This document shows, piece after piece, positions 1-11,513 of a stretch of 64,000 nt of DNA. Below the pieces are notes generated by a model. That model was not told where the DNA came from. It made no database searches and worked only from the letters and a program-made list of their open reading frames with translations. Source of the DNA: Linum tenue (Eukaryota; Streptophyta; Magnoliopsida; Malpighiales; Linaceae); assembly GCA_946122785.1 (NCBI GenBank), contig CAMGYJ010000004.1:10748150-10812149 (forward strand), read 5' to 3'. Made by a program: the position numbers and the translations under genes. Every line of letters begins with the position of its first letter. Position 1 is the first letter of the stretch.

Positions 1-530
1 GATTATGCCAAGTGGGTGCTCTCTTTTTTCTTTCATTTTCTTGTTTGTTTATTTTTTTGCTTTGCTTGCAAGGGTTCTAACCTTTAATTTCCAAAAAATG
101 GGGCTCCCATCTACCAAAGGTTTTGAGGGAGCCCGACTCTTATCGGCCATCCGGGGGCAGATGTCTCAAGCCTTGTGTGGGGGAAGAGGTGTAAGGGGTC
201 TCTAGAGGTAGTAGGTGGAAGTTGGGAAGGGATTCTTGTCTCCCCTTACATGCACTTTCACCAATTTCCACACGGGAGACATTGTTTTGAAAGCAAATTT
301 TGGAGCACCTTTTCAAAACATGATACAGGAGTCCATAATAGCTAGAGAGTCATCGATACCACACGATTCAAGTGTCCTAAGATCACTAATTTTCACAATC
401 AACCAACACAATATTGAAGAAGAGAGGAGACTTCTTAATGCATCAACATCCTCCATAGTGCTACACTACCTCCCTAGGTTGCATATTACTACAAAGACTG
501 TTAATTCAAAGCATACTGAGTAGGCATTTG
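1..530. other. Unassigned sequence at left edge
   Basis: No gene is recognisable. Short open frames exist on both strands but show no motif. On the minus strand this region lies downstream of a polypurine tract and LTR-like start near 631, so it may be LTR sequence running off the window. This cannot be confirmed without the other LTR. Confidence 0.3.
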
Positions 531-1261
531 CAAGGAACACGTACTTGAAGCCCTCAAATCGTATAGTGGATTAAGCTCCAAGTACACACATACAACCAAC
601 CATTTATATGCAAACATAATGGAACATCCCCCCACTTAATCACGACATTGTCCTCAATGGAGGAAAGATAAGGAGGGTAGAACGAAGTTACCAAATCAAG
701 TGTGAATGATGGTGGACTAGACAGGCAATGCATCCCATGAGAGAAAGTAGAGAGAACAGTCGGAACACAAACACCACACAAAATATCACAAAGTTTGAGT
801 TATTGACTCTAAAATCAAAGAACAGAACCGACTCAACCGAAGTGAAATAGGGAAAGAGATGCAAACCGACTAGTTGGGTTGCCTCCCAATAGGAGCTTCT
901 TTCACGTCTTGAGTCGGACGGTGGTTCTTAAGCTTCGGTCCAACCCAAAACCTCCTTGAATTTGAGGTTTTCGTCGATGAGGTGGAGTCTCAAGTCACGA
1001 GCATGTGGTATGGCACGTGATGAAGGCTCGTGCACTTGATTCAGATGAAGTCTCCACCCTCGAGACCTATTCTTCTCCTTTTTTCTCGTCTCATTGCCCC
1101 AAACAAGATATGAAAGCATAGATTGACCACCATTGTGTCCACCAAGAGGGACCAGTGTCGATGTGGCCTTGGTTTGGCAAAGAGACACTGCAAACAGGTC
1201 CTTTCCAAGCACCTCCTCGAAGTCTGGTGGAGATACCATATGTAACTCATGGCCGGTGCAA

Positions 1262-1858
1262 GGAACAAGTACTTGGAGCCCTCAAATTGTACAGTGGACT
1301 AGGCTCCAAGCACACACATACAACAAAACATTCACACGTATACATAATCAAACATCCCTCAACACTTAAGCATGACATTGTCCTCAATGGAGGAAAGATA
1401 AGGAGGGTAGAACGAAGTTACCAAATCAAGTGTGAATGATGGTGGACGAGGCAGGCAATGCATTCCATGGGAGAAAGTAGAGAGAGCAGTCGGAACACAA
1501 ACACTATACATAATCTCACAAAGTTTGAGTTATTGACTCTAAAATCAAAGAACAAAAGTGACTCAATCGAAGTGAAATAGGGAAAGAAATGCAAACCGAC
1601 TGGTTGGGTTGCCTCCCAACAAGCGCTTCTTTCACGTCTAGAGCCGGACGGTGGTTCTTAAGCTTTGGTCCAACCCAAAACCTCCTTAAAGTTGAGGTTC
1701 TCATTGATGAGGTGAAGTCTCAACTCACGAGCATGTGGTATGGTAGGTGATAAGGGCTCGTGCACTTGATTCAGATGAAGTCTCCACCATCGAGACCTCT
1801 TCTTCTCTTATTTTCTCGTCTCATTGCCTCAAACCAGATATGACAGCATAGATTGACC
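1262..1858. repeat. Second copy of a ~600-bp direct duplication (first copy 532-1130)
   Basis: Positions 532-1130 and 1262-1858 are near-identical for long stretches. Shared landmarks are the run beginning GACATTGTCCTCAATGGAGG (about 645 and 1373), the glycine-rich-finger-free stretch GGTTGCCTCCCAA, and ATGACAGCATAGATTGACCA near the ends. Each copy includes a polypurine-tract/LTR-start junction. The copies are about 728 bp apart, so the 3' part of the gypsy element was duplicated in tandem. Confidence 0.8.
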
Positions 1859-1949
1859 ATGGATTTGAGAGAAAGTCTCCAGGAAATTTCTTCGATGAGA
1901 TCATCTTGCATCTCCTCGCTCGGGCCAGCATGTAAGAGCATAAATGGGG

Positions 1950-2580
1950 AAAGGTGTGATCTGCCACCAGAGGACATTCCTGATCATGATTATCACGGGA
2001 GCTCTCCGTGACAACTTTTGTATGCTCCTCAACATCCTCGTGATTTTCTTCTTCTTCCTCCTCCTATGTTTTTATGGTTTAATAAAGGTTTTATTGAGAA
2101 AACTATGCACAAGCTTTCTCAATGACCTCTAATTGCTTCTTTATGCTCCGGAGGGTCTCCTCTGTTTCACAAGTTTCACGGGGAAATGAGAAGTCAATTT
2201 GGGAAATGGTTTGGATATGAAGGTTCATCTTGGAGCATGATCTTTCAGTGCCTCGAGTAATCTATTCCATGAGAAGTCTCAATTTTTGTTCGGATCTTCC
2301 CGGGGAGTGTAGCATTGCTTTGCAGAATGGCCCATGAAGGCCGCCATGGCTAACTCCAGCTCTGATGGTCGTTCTGGTTGTGGGAGGAATTCTTCTTGAT
2401 AAAGAGATTGTTCTTGAGATGCCTACGGGTCTAATTTTTCTTCGTAGTAGGGGGGGTTGGTGCTAGAACCTGAATCCATAGTCTTCTCCTTCTTGATTGC
2501 TTTAGGAAGCCTCGGGATAATACCACTCGGATGGTGGTTGATACCCCCAATGGTTGGATAAGCCATGAGGATCCATGAAT
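1950..2580 (-). pseudogene. gypsy gag-like remnant
   Basis: Downstream of the primer-site motif, minus-strand translation gives a start near 2575 reading MDPHGLSNHWGYQPPSEWYY, followed by further pieces in changing frames (YPEAS, NPPYYEE, then PQPERPSELELAMAAF-like). Proline- and tyrosine-rich starts of this kind occur at the N-terminus of plant gypsy gag proteins. Several stops and frame changes show it is dead. The assignment is from position and composition; no zinc knuckle is present. Confidence 0.4.
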
Positions 2581-3386
2581 CAGATCTGCACCAACAAAAA
2601 TAGAAAACCCAAGTAAAAATCAAGTGTGGAAAAGAAAAGAAAAAGAAAAGCTAAATTAACAAACTTGTGCCTTTCCTAGTAATCTAGAATGTCCCCAACA
2701 ACGGCGCCAAAAAATTGACTCGCTAAAACACATCTCCTAACAGTGGACAAGTGTAACCAATAAAAGGGTTTGCAGTATAATGGTGCAAGTAATAAATATC
2801 GAATCCATGAGCTCTCTAGATTTACTATTACTCAGCTTCAGCTTGTTATCTAGCAATTCATATTAAGGTTAGATTAACTAAACTACTTCTACAAGCTACT
2901 ATAGGTTAGACTACTAATTACGGGTTGGGAACTCACTTAGGTATCATTCCCACTACCCACTAGCCAGATTAATGGTTGATGATCTCTAACCTGTTTCACT
3001 TTCATTCACAATGCGGAGAATCATTGATTAGACCTTGAATCACGACTAAAGAAATCAAGGTCCTCTTGGGTTGATTGCCTAGAGGGACAAATCTTCTCCA
3101 GAACAACCGATCAAGGCTTTCTGAACTAGATTTCCTCTGTCAAATGAGGTTGTAAATCGAAACAAAGTAGTGAATCAACCCTCAACTAAAGCAATCGATC
3201 CAATAATATCAATCTATGGTGCTCTATTGAGCTAATCAGGTATTTGCTCTCATGTTATCAAAGCAGAATCAATAATCTCGACTAAAGCATAATTGAATCA
3301 TGAAACATGCATAGATTGAATATGAACTCAAGATTATCAAATAGGAATACTCATACAATCATACAATCAAACAAACATTGCTAGGT

Positions 3387-4745
3387 GATAGACCGATAAT
3401 TATACATGTTTTCACCCCTATTCTGAAGCCGTTTGTGTTGTGGAATCTCGTGTTTTAAGCCGATTTTACGCTAGGTTGTGTGTTTATGTCATATTTCAGG
3501 TCCCGGCGTTGGAATTGAGGCGGAGAAACGAGTTCTGGGTCGAAAGGAGCGAAGTTGAGACGAAGTGGGCAGCAGGAGGAAAATACCCGGTCAGGTGGCC
3601 AAATACCCGACCGGGTATTCACCACTTTTGGGCGCCCGAGAAGCAGAGAGGGGCCCGGGCACAACAGCAAAATCCCCGGTCGAGGATTATGGCGAGTGAC
3701 CGGGGATTCTTCCCTTACGCGAAACGGTGCGCTGCGATAATACCCGGTCGAAACCCAAAATACCCGACCGGGTATTTCGACCGGGTATCGCGACCAGGCA
3801 GTCAATTTAAGGAGAAAGAAGGCCAACATTGAGGGGTTCCGAGTTTTTGAGAGAGAAATCGATTCCTAGAGAGAGAAAGCGACGAACCAGAGTTCCCAAG
3901 CGCCATAGATCGATCTTCAACACCATTGGAGCCCGGTTTGAGCTTGGAGAAGTGCGATTAAACGTCCAGGAGCAGAAATCCAACTTCACAGTATGATTTC
4001 CGCGTCTGAATCTGCTTTTGCTTCTTTCTCTATGGAGTAGTTTCCCCATTCATCTGGGTATGGAGAACCCTAGATTTGTATGCTAGGTCTGATTGTATGA
4101 ACCCAAGTACAGAGTTTGTGAATTGATTATATTCGATTGAGGTTTGAATGATTGAATGACTTGAATCCTGATCAAATTCCTGTTGTTTCTGCTTTAACCT
4201 AGAATGAGAATATCTGCCTAGGTTGATAGAGTACCCTTAATCGAAGGTGGCGAATTGGTGACTTTAGTCGAGGAGCCAATTCGCTATTCTGTACCGAAGT
4301 CAATTCGGTAGTGGAGGTTTGGTTCATTAGGGCCTCAATCTGTTTACTCCGGTGGAGGTTAGTGGCCCGCTAGAGACTCAGATTGAGAGGGTCTGGAGAC
4401 CTTTAGTCGAGACTTCAGGCTAATTGAGAACCTTCCGCAGTATAACTCTCATGAAAACTGAACTTGGTAAATTGCAATCCGACTTAACTGCAGTCTAGGG
4501 GGAACCATATCCGGGTGACCTCTCTTGACTTGATAACAAACCGTTTACTTGCTTTGTGTTTTGTTTGCTTGAGTTGCACTAAAAGTTCACCACTAAATAA
4601 CAAGAATTCACCGAGTAGTCATCACATCTAGGACCCGGGTTGACAATAAAACCCAAACCCGCTATACTACGCTTTAGGAAGTGGTTGCACTTGGCCATTT
4701 TCTAGAGTGACAGTAACAGCGAGTCACTAGGGTTCCTCACAACCT
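3387..4745 (+). mobile_element. LTR-like gypsy fragment, plus orientation
   Basis: It starts TGATAGACCGATAATTATAC with a following CACCCCTATT, as many plant gypsy LTRs do, and abuts the minus-strand element. It contains GC-rich palindromic motifs (about 3585-3800), a 5'-UTR-like section, and near 4640 a CCCGGGTTGACAATAAAACC block that recurs in reverse at about 5160-5190. No coding region is credible. It is probably a solo LTR or LTR plus leader; the right boundary is uncertain. Confidence 0.45.
3585..3800. repeat. Cluster of CCCGRYCGGG palindromic motifs
   Basis: Within about 215 bp the motif ATACCCG(A/G)(C/T)CGGGTAT or its half AATACCCGGTC / AATCCCCGGTC occurs about eight times in both orientations, for example TACCCGACCGGGTATT at about 3605 and 3764. 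The composition is much more GC-rich than the flanks. Confidence 0.75.
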
Positions 4746-4749
4746 AAGT

Positions 4750-6180
4750 GAAGGGAAGTTACTCCATAGAGAAGAGAGAGAATGCAGAAATCTGATCTAG
4801 ATCTTCAATCTCCATCTCCAAGCTTGATTCCCGAGCTCCAACGGTGAATAAATTCTCCAAAATAGCTCCAATAATGATCCCAAGATGCTCTCTCTAGGGT
4901 ACGTCCCTTGGGTGTTTGGGATCCAAAACCCAGCTCCCCCCCCCCTCCAAAAACGCATAAAACAAGCCTTTACACTCGCTACCGACATGTTCCACGGTCA
5001 CCCTTTGAGTTCCACGGTCGTGGAATTGGCTCTCTAAACCATGGATCTCTCCTGCTCAAAATACACGGTCTGAAATTGACTCACCACGTATACACCGCGA
5101 ATTAATCCCAACTAGAGCTCAAGCATAAACTCTAGCCGGGTGCAGTATAGGGTGAGTATGTTTTAATTGTCAAACCCGGACTGTTTTGTTATCTAGCAAA
5201 CGTTTTTGGGTTTAAAACTAAGAAACCTACAAATGAAAACAAGCGAGCAAAGTAAATCGAGGTTGTCCCAATGAGAGAAGAGTTCAAAAATCAATACAAG
5301 TATCGACAAAACTCAATACAAGTCTCGACAAAACTACTCACCAACCACAATTAACCATGCATAAAGTTCAAGTCCAAGGAACAAACGAATGGGCGACATA
5401 GGTCCTCACCGAGATAAGATATGAACATGCAAAACATGAATGAATCACTCACTCTCGACCAATGGGGTCAGGATCATTTGGTGCAAAATATGTGCACAAT
5501 TATCAACACACAGCCCTATCGTCTCTCCACCATGGCGGCAACCTCTAAATGCTAGAGTTTCCGGGATAGTTGTCATCACTAGCTTGTCCGGAGGTCTTAA
5601 CACGGGTTCAAATGACTGGAAATCGTCTTGGACATGGGTAAAAGGCCTTTTGGGTGGTGGAAAATATAGAAATGAGATCCTACATATTCAACCTAAAACC
5701 AAAGGTTCCATGGTTTCGACTAGAACCTTCCCTACAATCAACGACTACTAGCATCGGCCAAAAACCTCACTTTCCTTCTTCCAAACCACTACCAATCACG
5801 AACTTCATTCAACCACACTTCCTAGGTCTATTCTTGCTATCCACATTCCAAACATAGTAGTGAAGGAGTTTAACAACAATTTTAGGTGTTTTAATGGTTT
5901 GAGTGCCAAGAAACCTTTTCTAGAGCATACACGAAGACTTTTGTGGCAACTCTCAACTTTTTCTTTACCCTGTTTTATTACCACCTTTACGTTTCTTTTT
6001 TTCTTTTGCTCCTTCTTTCCTTTTTCTCATTTTTTTCCCCGAGTGGGGTACTGGAGAGTACAATGCATGCCACTTATCTTTAAACGAACAATACTCTCCA
6101 TTAAGAACTTTCCTCCAACACTACCTTTTCATTTCTAGCAAGAACCATGCAAAACCACCTATGTAGAACCTCAATGGAGC
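4750..6180. other. Unassigned repeat-derived sequence, partly LTR-like on minus strand
   Basis: No gene is supported. On the minus strand, 5460-5110 resembles the leader/LTR section at 4500-4690: both share GATAACAAA, CCGGGTT(T)GACAAT(A/T)AAA and a CTATACT(A/G)C block. A poly-C run lies near 4937-4947. 5990-6060 is T-rich. The rest cannot be classified by eye. Confidence 0.4.
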
Positions 6181-6894
6181 TCAAACAACACAAGACAAAG
6201 AACTATCTCTCACTCTAGGCCGACCCACAGCAACAATATCGGCATCAATACACGTCTCCTTTGTCCCAAAATGTGTGACCCGATCCGAACCTTTCAGCAG
6301 CACCCCTTGCATTTCGTCCATAACAAAGATGCGACCTTGCTTACTTCTTTCTTTCCCAAGCACCTTCCTCGTCATTATATCCTGCACAAGACAATCGCCA
6401 GAAGTAAAGGTAACTTCACACCCCTCCTCCGCCAACTGGCCAACCGAGACAAGACTCAGAACTAATTTGGGAACAAACAATGTCTCAGGCAAAGAGATAG
6501 AACCCGTAGTAGAAGTTCCACAACCCTGAACAGGTAAATGTTCCCCATTTACAATCTGGATCTCAAGATGAGTAGTAGGACGAAGGCGATTAAAAGTAGT
6601 ACGGGCAGTGGTCATGTGATTAAATGCGGCAGAATTAAGAAGACAAGAAGGAGTCTTACTCAATGCAGCACCAATAGCAAAGGAAGACGTGAGAGCATGA
6701 GGAAGAGCATCCTGAATAGCATCTTGAACCATCTTTCGAATCATCTTGGGAGAAAAAGGGGAAGAACATGAGGAACCCATAGATGACGAGGATGATATAG
6801 AAGATTTGCCAGTAGCAATCCCAGTGATAGCGAAAGTAGTAGAGCCCGAAGGAGAGCAGAGCTTGCCGCGACGACTGAGAGTAGGACTCTCCAA
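6181..6894 (-). pseudogene. copia gag C-terminus / protease / GAG-pre-integrase fragment
   Basis: This 237-residue frame contains CLLNSAAFNHMT, which matches the copia protease site W(I/L)LDSGA(S/T)HHMT. The catalytic Asp-Ser-Gly is replaced by Asn-Ser-Ala, so the protease is inactive. It is followed by the typical linker LPETLFVPKLVLSLVSVGQL and the GAG-pre-integrase start EEGCEVTFTSGDCLVQD. The frame ends before the integrase zinc-binding HHCC region. The upstream serine-rich stretch (residues 25-50) corresponds to the gag-protease spacer. It is a fragment of the polyprotein and has no host role. Confidence 0.75.
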
Positions 6895-6940
6895 GACTAT
6901 ATGACCGGGTTACTTGTAGTAATTGATAAAATTTTGCTTC

Positions 6941-7461
6941 TTACAATGAATTTGGAGATGGCCAACCTCCTGAAAAAGTGACAAGTAAACTCCCCCGACG
7001 GTGTTCGAGTAAACTATAGATGAGATGAGGATGCACCAGCACGCCAAACGGTAAAGTCAGCTTCATCAGGACTGCTAGAGTGATCAATCTGTGACTGACT
7101 TTTGAGATGGGTCTCCTCCTGAATGAGTTTGCCCAAGACCTCCTCAAGCGAGGTAACTCCACGATGAATGAGGGACGCACGGATCGGTTCATATTTCCCA
7201 CGCATCTTCGACAAGAACTACATAACCCGAGTATGACTAGACTCCATAATGATCGTTGTAGAATCAGCAGCAGGAACTAGGGAAGCTGTCAAAAGGTCAT
7301 ACTCTGTCCAAAGATGCAAACAAGCCAGGTAATAACTGCGGATATCGATCACCCTAACCCCAGACGACCAATCTCCAATTCAAGATCATACTGCCGAGAT
7401 ACACTATGTTGGGAGTAGGTAGCCGAGATGTGGCACCACATGTGAGAGGCACTCATAAAAC
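6941..7461 (-). pseudogene. copia gag fragment, part downstream of the hAT insertion
   Basis: Minus-strand pieces such as LEEVLGKLIQEETHLKS fit the UBN2-type copia gag (the usual form is a conserved LLxEExRLK). Frames change several times. The piece resumes directly at the hAT target duplication (7462-7469). The part upstream of the insertion is 11269-11480. Confidence 0.5.
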
Positions 7462-7469
7462 GACGCAAG

Positions 7470-10400
7470 CAGGCTTGTCAATGGGTAGGCCTATTGGGTC
7501 TTTTGACCCAAATACCTTGACCCATATGGGTATTGGGTTTGGACCCAAATGGACCCAAATTTCTTTTTACTTTTTTTGGGTTGGGTTGGGTTTAGATTGG
7601 GTCCAGAATGGGCTGTATATTTGGGCCGACCCAAATGGGTCCATTTGGGTATAAGTTAGATTTTGGTAAGTTGAAAATCCTGCTTATTAGAAAACAGACC
7701 CAAATAATATTTCTAAGTCTTAGTCCTGTTTACATCATAGAATAGGAGTGAATCAGTGGAGACAGTAGCAAACAGGAAACATTCAAAGCAGGTACAAGTT
7801 GGGAGAAATGTAACCTGCTACAGAGAGAGCAGCAAAACCAAAGCAGAATCATGTCCATCTCAAGTAATCCAGACCACAAGCACCTAATATATCACCCTTT
7901 GTCTAGAACTGTCATCTATATTCCAAGCCACAAAACACATAACTCAATCTAAGGAATCATCTCAAGTAATCCAGCCACAAGCACCTAATATATCAACCTT
8001 TGTCTCGAACTGCCATCCATATTCCAAGCCACATAACTCAATCTAAGGAACCACCTGATTCATACAAACCTAACCCACAAAAACAGAATGCTTCTTGGCA
8101 CCACTTCAATTGTCATGCTCCTCCCCATCTTCATCAAAATCTGCATCTTCCGCGTTCTCATCGTCTATAGTTGCATGACTCAAATCATGAGTAACTTTGG
8201 ACACACCTCTATCAAAATTGAAACCAATTAGTAACCAATGATATACAATGTTATACCTTTGATAAAAACATAAATCATATACCTTTGACCTCATTTAGTA
8301 ACCAATTTTGAGAACACATCAACGCCTTGATAGCATTAGCATTAAGTCGACTACGATGAGGACTCAACAGTCTCCCACATGTGCTAAAAGCATATTCCGA
8401 AACAACTGTTGTCACGGGGATGGCTAGAATATCTCTTGCTATCAACCTCAAAGTTGGATACTTGAGCCCTTGATTCTTCCACCAAGCTAATATATCAAAC
8501 TCATCACTTCTTGGTATCACCCGATCACTCAATAAGTGTCAAATTCTACTTTAACATTTGAAACTCTATGATCACCGCTTACAAACCTATCAAATCCAAC
8601 AAGAAAATCATCATCCACTTGCTTACTCGACCCAAAAAACATAGTTGTACCACTTGCAAACTCCTCATTAGGTTTTCAAACTCTTGTACTGATTAAGCAA
8701 ATCATAAACAATTCCTTTAATCCTCTTCAGATGGTGTTCAGCCAAAACACCATAAATTGGTTCAAACGCCCATACCAAAATTTTCATCTTGTATCTAGGA
8801 TCTAGAATTGCAGCAACTGCCATCATTCCATAAATGATATCCCAATAATCATCAAACTTCTCCAACATTCGTGATGCTATATTTGCAATATATGTATCAT
8901 GAGATAACACCCATTGATTCAAAGAAACCTTTATCTCACAAACCTTGAGGAAAAAAATATTGGCAGTTGGATAGGTAGAACCTGAAAACACTTCTGTGAT
9001 GTTGTAAAACAACTTTAACTTCTCACAAATCTTTTCTGGCATAATCCACTCATCTTCACTTGGAACGGTAGTATAACCTGAATCTCGTAGTCTCAACCGA
9101 GGAAAAACCTCTTTGTAAACCAAGGCAGTAGAAAGCATCGCATAAGTAGAATTCCAACGAGTCCTACAATCAAGAGCTAATTCTTTTGATTCAATGTGTC
9201 TTTGACTCGCCAAAAGAGTGAAATTTTGTCGTCTTTTTGGCGAAGCAGTCCAATAGACAACACTATCACGCACTTTCTCAACACAAGTCTTGATCATTGA
9301 TAATCCCTCATGAACTATTAAGTTTATGATATGTGTTGCACATCTCGTATGAAAAAGAGAACCACCCAAGAGAAGTGAACTCGCTTGTAGCTTCTCTCCT
9401 AGAAGAGATCTAACCATTGCATCATTAGTACTACAGTTATCTAGAGTGATAGCCGATACCTTGCTATCGATGTTCCATGCAGTCATACACTCAAAAAGTA
9501 CTTCACAGAGCACATCTTTTGTATGAGGAGAGGGAACATAGCAAAATCTCAAAATTCGATTCTGAAGACTCCATGAATCATCAATATAATGTGCAGTAAC
9601 AACCATAAACCCACGTTTATTGTTGTTTGAGGTCCACATGTCTGTTGTAATGGCTACTCTACTACTGTTTCTCTCTAATTCCATCATAACATGAGTTCTC
9701 CCTTCCTTATAGATCTTCAAGATGTCACTTCTAACTGTGTTTCTTGAAATCATTTTGAATGCAAGTTGAAGAGAGCTTACAAACTTTCTTACACCAACAT
9801 AATTAATCAAAGCAAGTGGAAACCCATGCAAGATAATCATGTTAGCAAGATCCCTTCTACTATTCTCTTGGTCAAAGATATATGGACTGGAACTTCTACT
9901 AGCACCTAACTTCTTTTTCAACAAGTTATACAAGTGCTTAATCTTAGGGCATCTTCGCAAGTGCTTGTCTAAATGAGTAGTTCCATGCACAGCTGAAAGC
10001 ATTTTCTTGCAATGTTTACATTGAGCCTTTAACTCTCCTCTAAATAATACTTTCTTAAAGTATTTCCATACATGAGACCTCAATTGTTTACTGCCATTAG
10101 AAACTACTGTAGGAGCTTCACTATTGCTTTCACCAGAATCTGTATGAGAATTTTCAGGAACCTCAGATAATTCAATAGTTTCATCTATTTCTGAAGTCAT
10201 TTTCACTTAACCTGAATAACATAACATACCAATATTACCACAAGTTTATAGACATATGAATAAAGGGATGCATTTCTAATTCAAGAAGCAATTTACAGTT
10301 TCATAAGACACATCAAAGATACGAACTATTTATGTTGCTGAGTTCGAAGTCAGTACACCAAGATGAGTTCAAATCATGAGAGATTTTATCTGCAACCAGA

Positions 10401-11260
10401 GTTTTAGAAGTTACCTTGATCCTCGAGCAGCTTAGTAAGTCTCCCCTTCTCTCGCTAGCCACAGACACAAAAGTTATAGATACACGCACTATAGCTAGTT
10501 TGTGCCGCGAAGCTTCCTCTCGCCGTCGCCGACCCAGATTCAATTGCCGACACCACCCCGCCATCAACCGACTGAACCGACGCAAACCCAGAACCAATAT
10601 ACCAAAAAAAACCCAAAACCAAAGATGAGACAAGTAAACCAAACACAGATGAACAAAATCTTAGAGCGCGAGATACAGGGGAAAAGAAGAACCGAGCAAA
10701 CAGAGAGGGGGCAAGATCTAGAATAGAAGAAGATGGGGCAAACCTGGAGATCGAGACCAGCACGAGAAGAGCGAGAGGTGGTTTTCTTCTAATCTTTGTC
10801 CTTGTCCTTAGATAATTGACACCAGCTAGCTTCTAAACGGACTGGACAATTCCATTGCCTCGGGGTCCGATGGTGGGGAAAAGGAGAAGCTGGCAGCGTC
10901 GGGGCCGATGGTCACTGATCGAGAATCGGGATTGCTGGCCGCCGGCGTCTTCGGGGCTGATGGTCACTGATCGAGAATCGGGATGCAGGCGGGCGGCGGT
11001 GGCGTCGGGATACGATGGTGGAGAAGAAATCGTTATTAGGTTTTAGGTCGAAGGATGAAGAGACCCGTTTGGGTCATGTACTCTTGTTTGAGATTTTTTG
11101 TTTTTTTTTTTTTCAATGAATTTTCTGAGCCTATCTTGGACCCAATTTAATTGGATGGGTATGGGTCTGCTCCAAAACAGAAAAACTCAAAACCTAATTT
11201 GACCCAAATTCTATTGGGTTTGGGTAAAACTCATACCCTAAGACCCATTTGACACGCCTA
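7470..11260 (-). mobile_element. hAT transposon (3.8 kb) inserted in copia gag
   Basis: The ends CAGGCTTGTCAATGGGT and, reversed, TAGGCGTGTCAAATGGGT form short terminal inverted repeats. Flanks GACGCAAG (7462-7469) and GGCGCAAG (11261-11268) are an 8-bp target duplication with one difference. Subterminal regions at both ends are packed with ACCCAAA/TTTGGGT motifs. It encodes a BED-finger hAT transposase on the minus strand, now frameshifted. A 30-bp sequence is duplicated at about 10902 and 10953 near the right end. Confidence 0.9.
8106..10206 (-). pseudogene. hAT transposase (zinc finger BED / RICESLEEPER-like), frameshifted
   Basis: The transposase would cut and paste the surrounding element. 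From 10206 it reads 512 residues with a BED zinc finger at about 42-92 (HVWKYF...CKHCKK...HLDKHLRRCP) and the RNase H-like core (TTDMWTSNN..., then DNCSTND). That frame stops at 8668. The sequence continues in another frame (EEFASG...) to about 8533, then a third frame (8532-8275) supplies the hAT C-terminal dimerisation domain (FDILAWWKNQGLKYPTLRLIARDILAIP...SEYAFSTCGR). A GTATATG...GATAG intron seems to lead to a last acidic exon ending at 8106. Two frameshifts make this copy inactive as read; they could be assembly errors. Confidence 0.85.
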
Positions 11261-11261
11261 G

Positions 11262-11480
11262 GCGCAAGCTGAGAGTAGTAAGAACATTCACACAACCAGC
11301 CAACCATGTAACAAGCTGGCTATTCGAAGCGAACCAATCCTCTTTCTCTTTGTCCGGAGCATCATCTAGGGGAGCCTTCTTTTCACTACTAAACACACCC
11401 AAAAGACGCTTCCTAGGCTCAAGATAGGGTGCATAACCATGGGTTATGCACCCATCAATAACCAAATCTGGACCCTTCAT
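11262..11480 (-). pseudogene. copia gag N-terminal fragment upstream of the hAT insertion
   Basis: From 11480 the frame reads MKGPDLVIDGC..., then DKEKEDWFASNSQLVTWL, resembling the Trp-x-x-x-(D/N)-xx-V-x-x-WL section of copia gag. Coding similarity stops at the hAT element end (11260). The remainder of gag lies on the far side of the insertion. Confidence 0.55.
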
Positions 11481-11513
11481 TTAGAAAATCCAGATCTAAG
11501 GATGGAGAATTAA

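Larger units (their letters stand above)
532..3386 (-). mobile_element. Decayed Ty3/gypsy LTR retrotransposon derivative
   Basis: Read on the minus strand, the order is an LTR-like block (about 3386 to 2723), then the motif TTGGCGCCGTTGTTGGGGA (about 2711-2693) that follows the 5' LTR of many plant gypsy elements, then a broken gag-like start, then a non-coding 3' region, and a G-rich polypurine tract at about 642-632 followed by TG. No protease, reverse transcriptase or integrase was found between gag and the polypurine tract, so this is a large deletion derivative. The family assignment rests on the primer-site motif and general layout, not on alignment. Confidence 0.55.

Noticed and set aside
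10313..10763. Open frames around the 5' region of the hAT transposase
   Set aside because: They sit in the GC-rich leader upstream of the transposase, overlap on both strands and show no domain.
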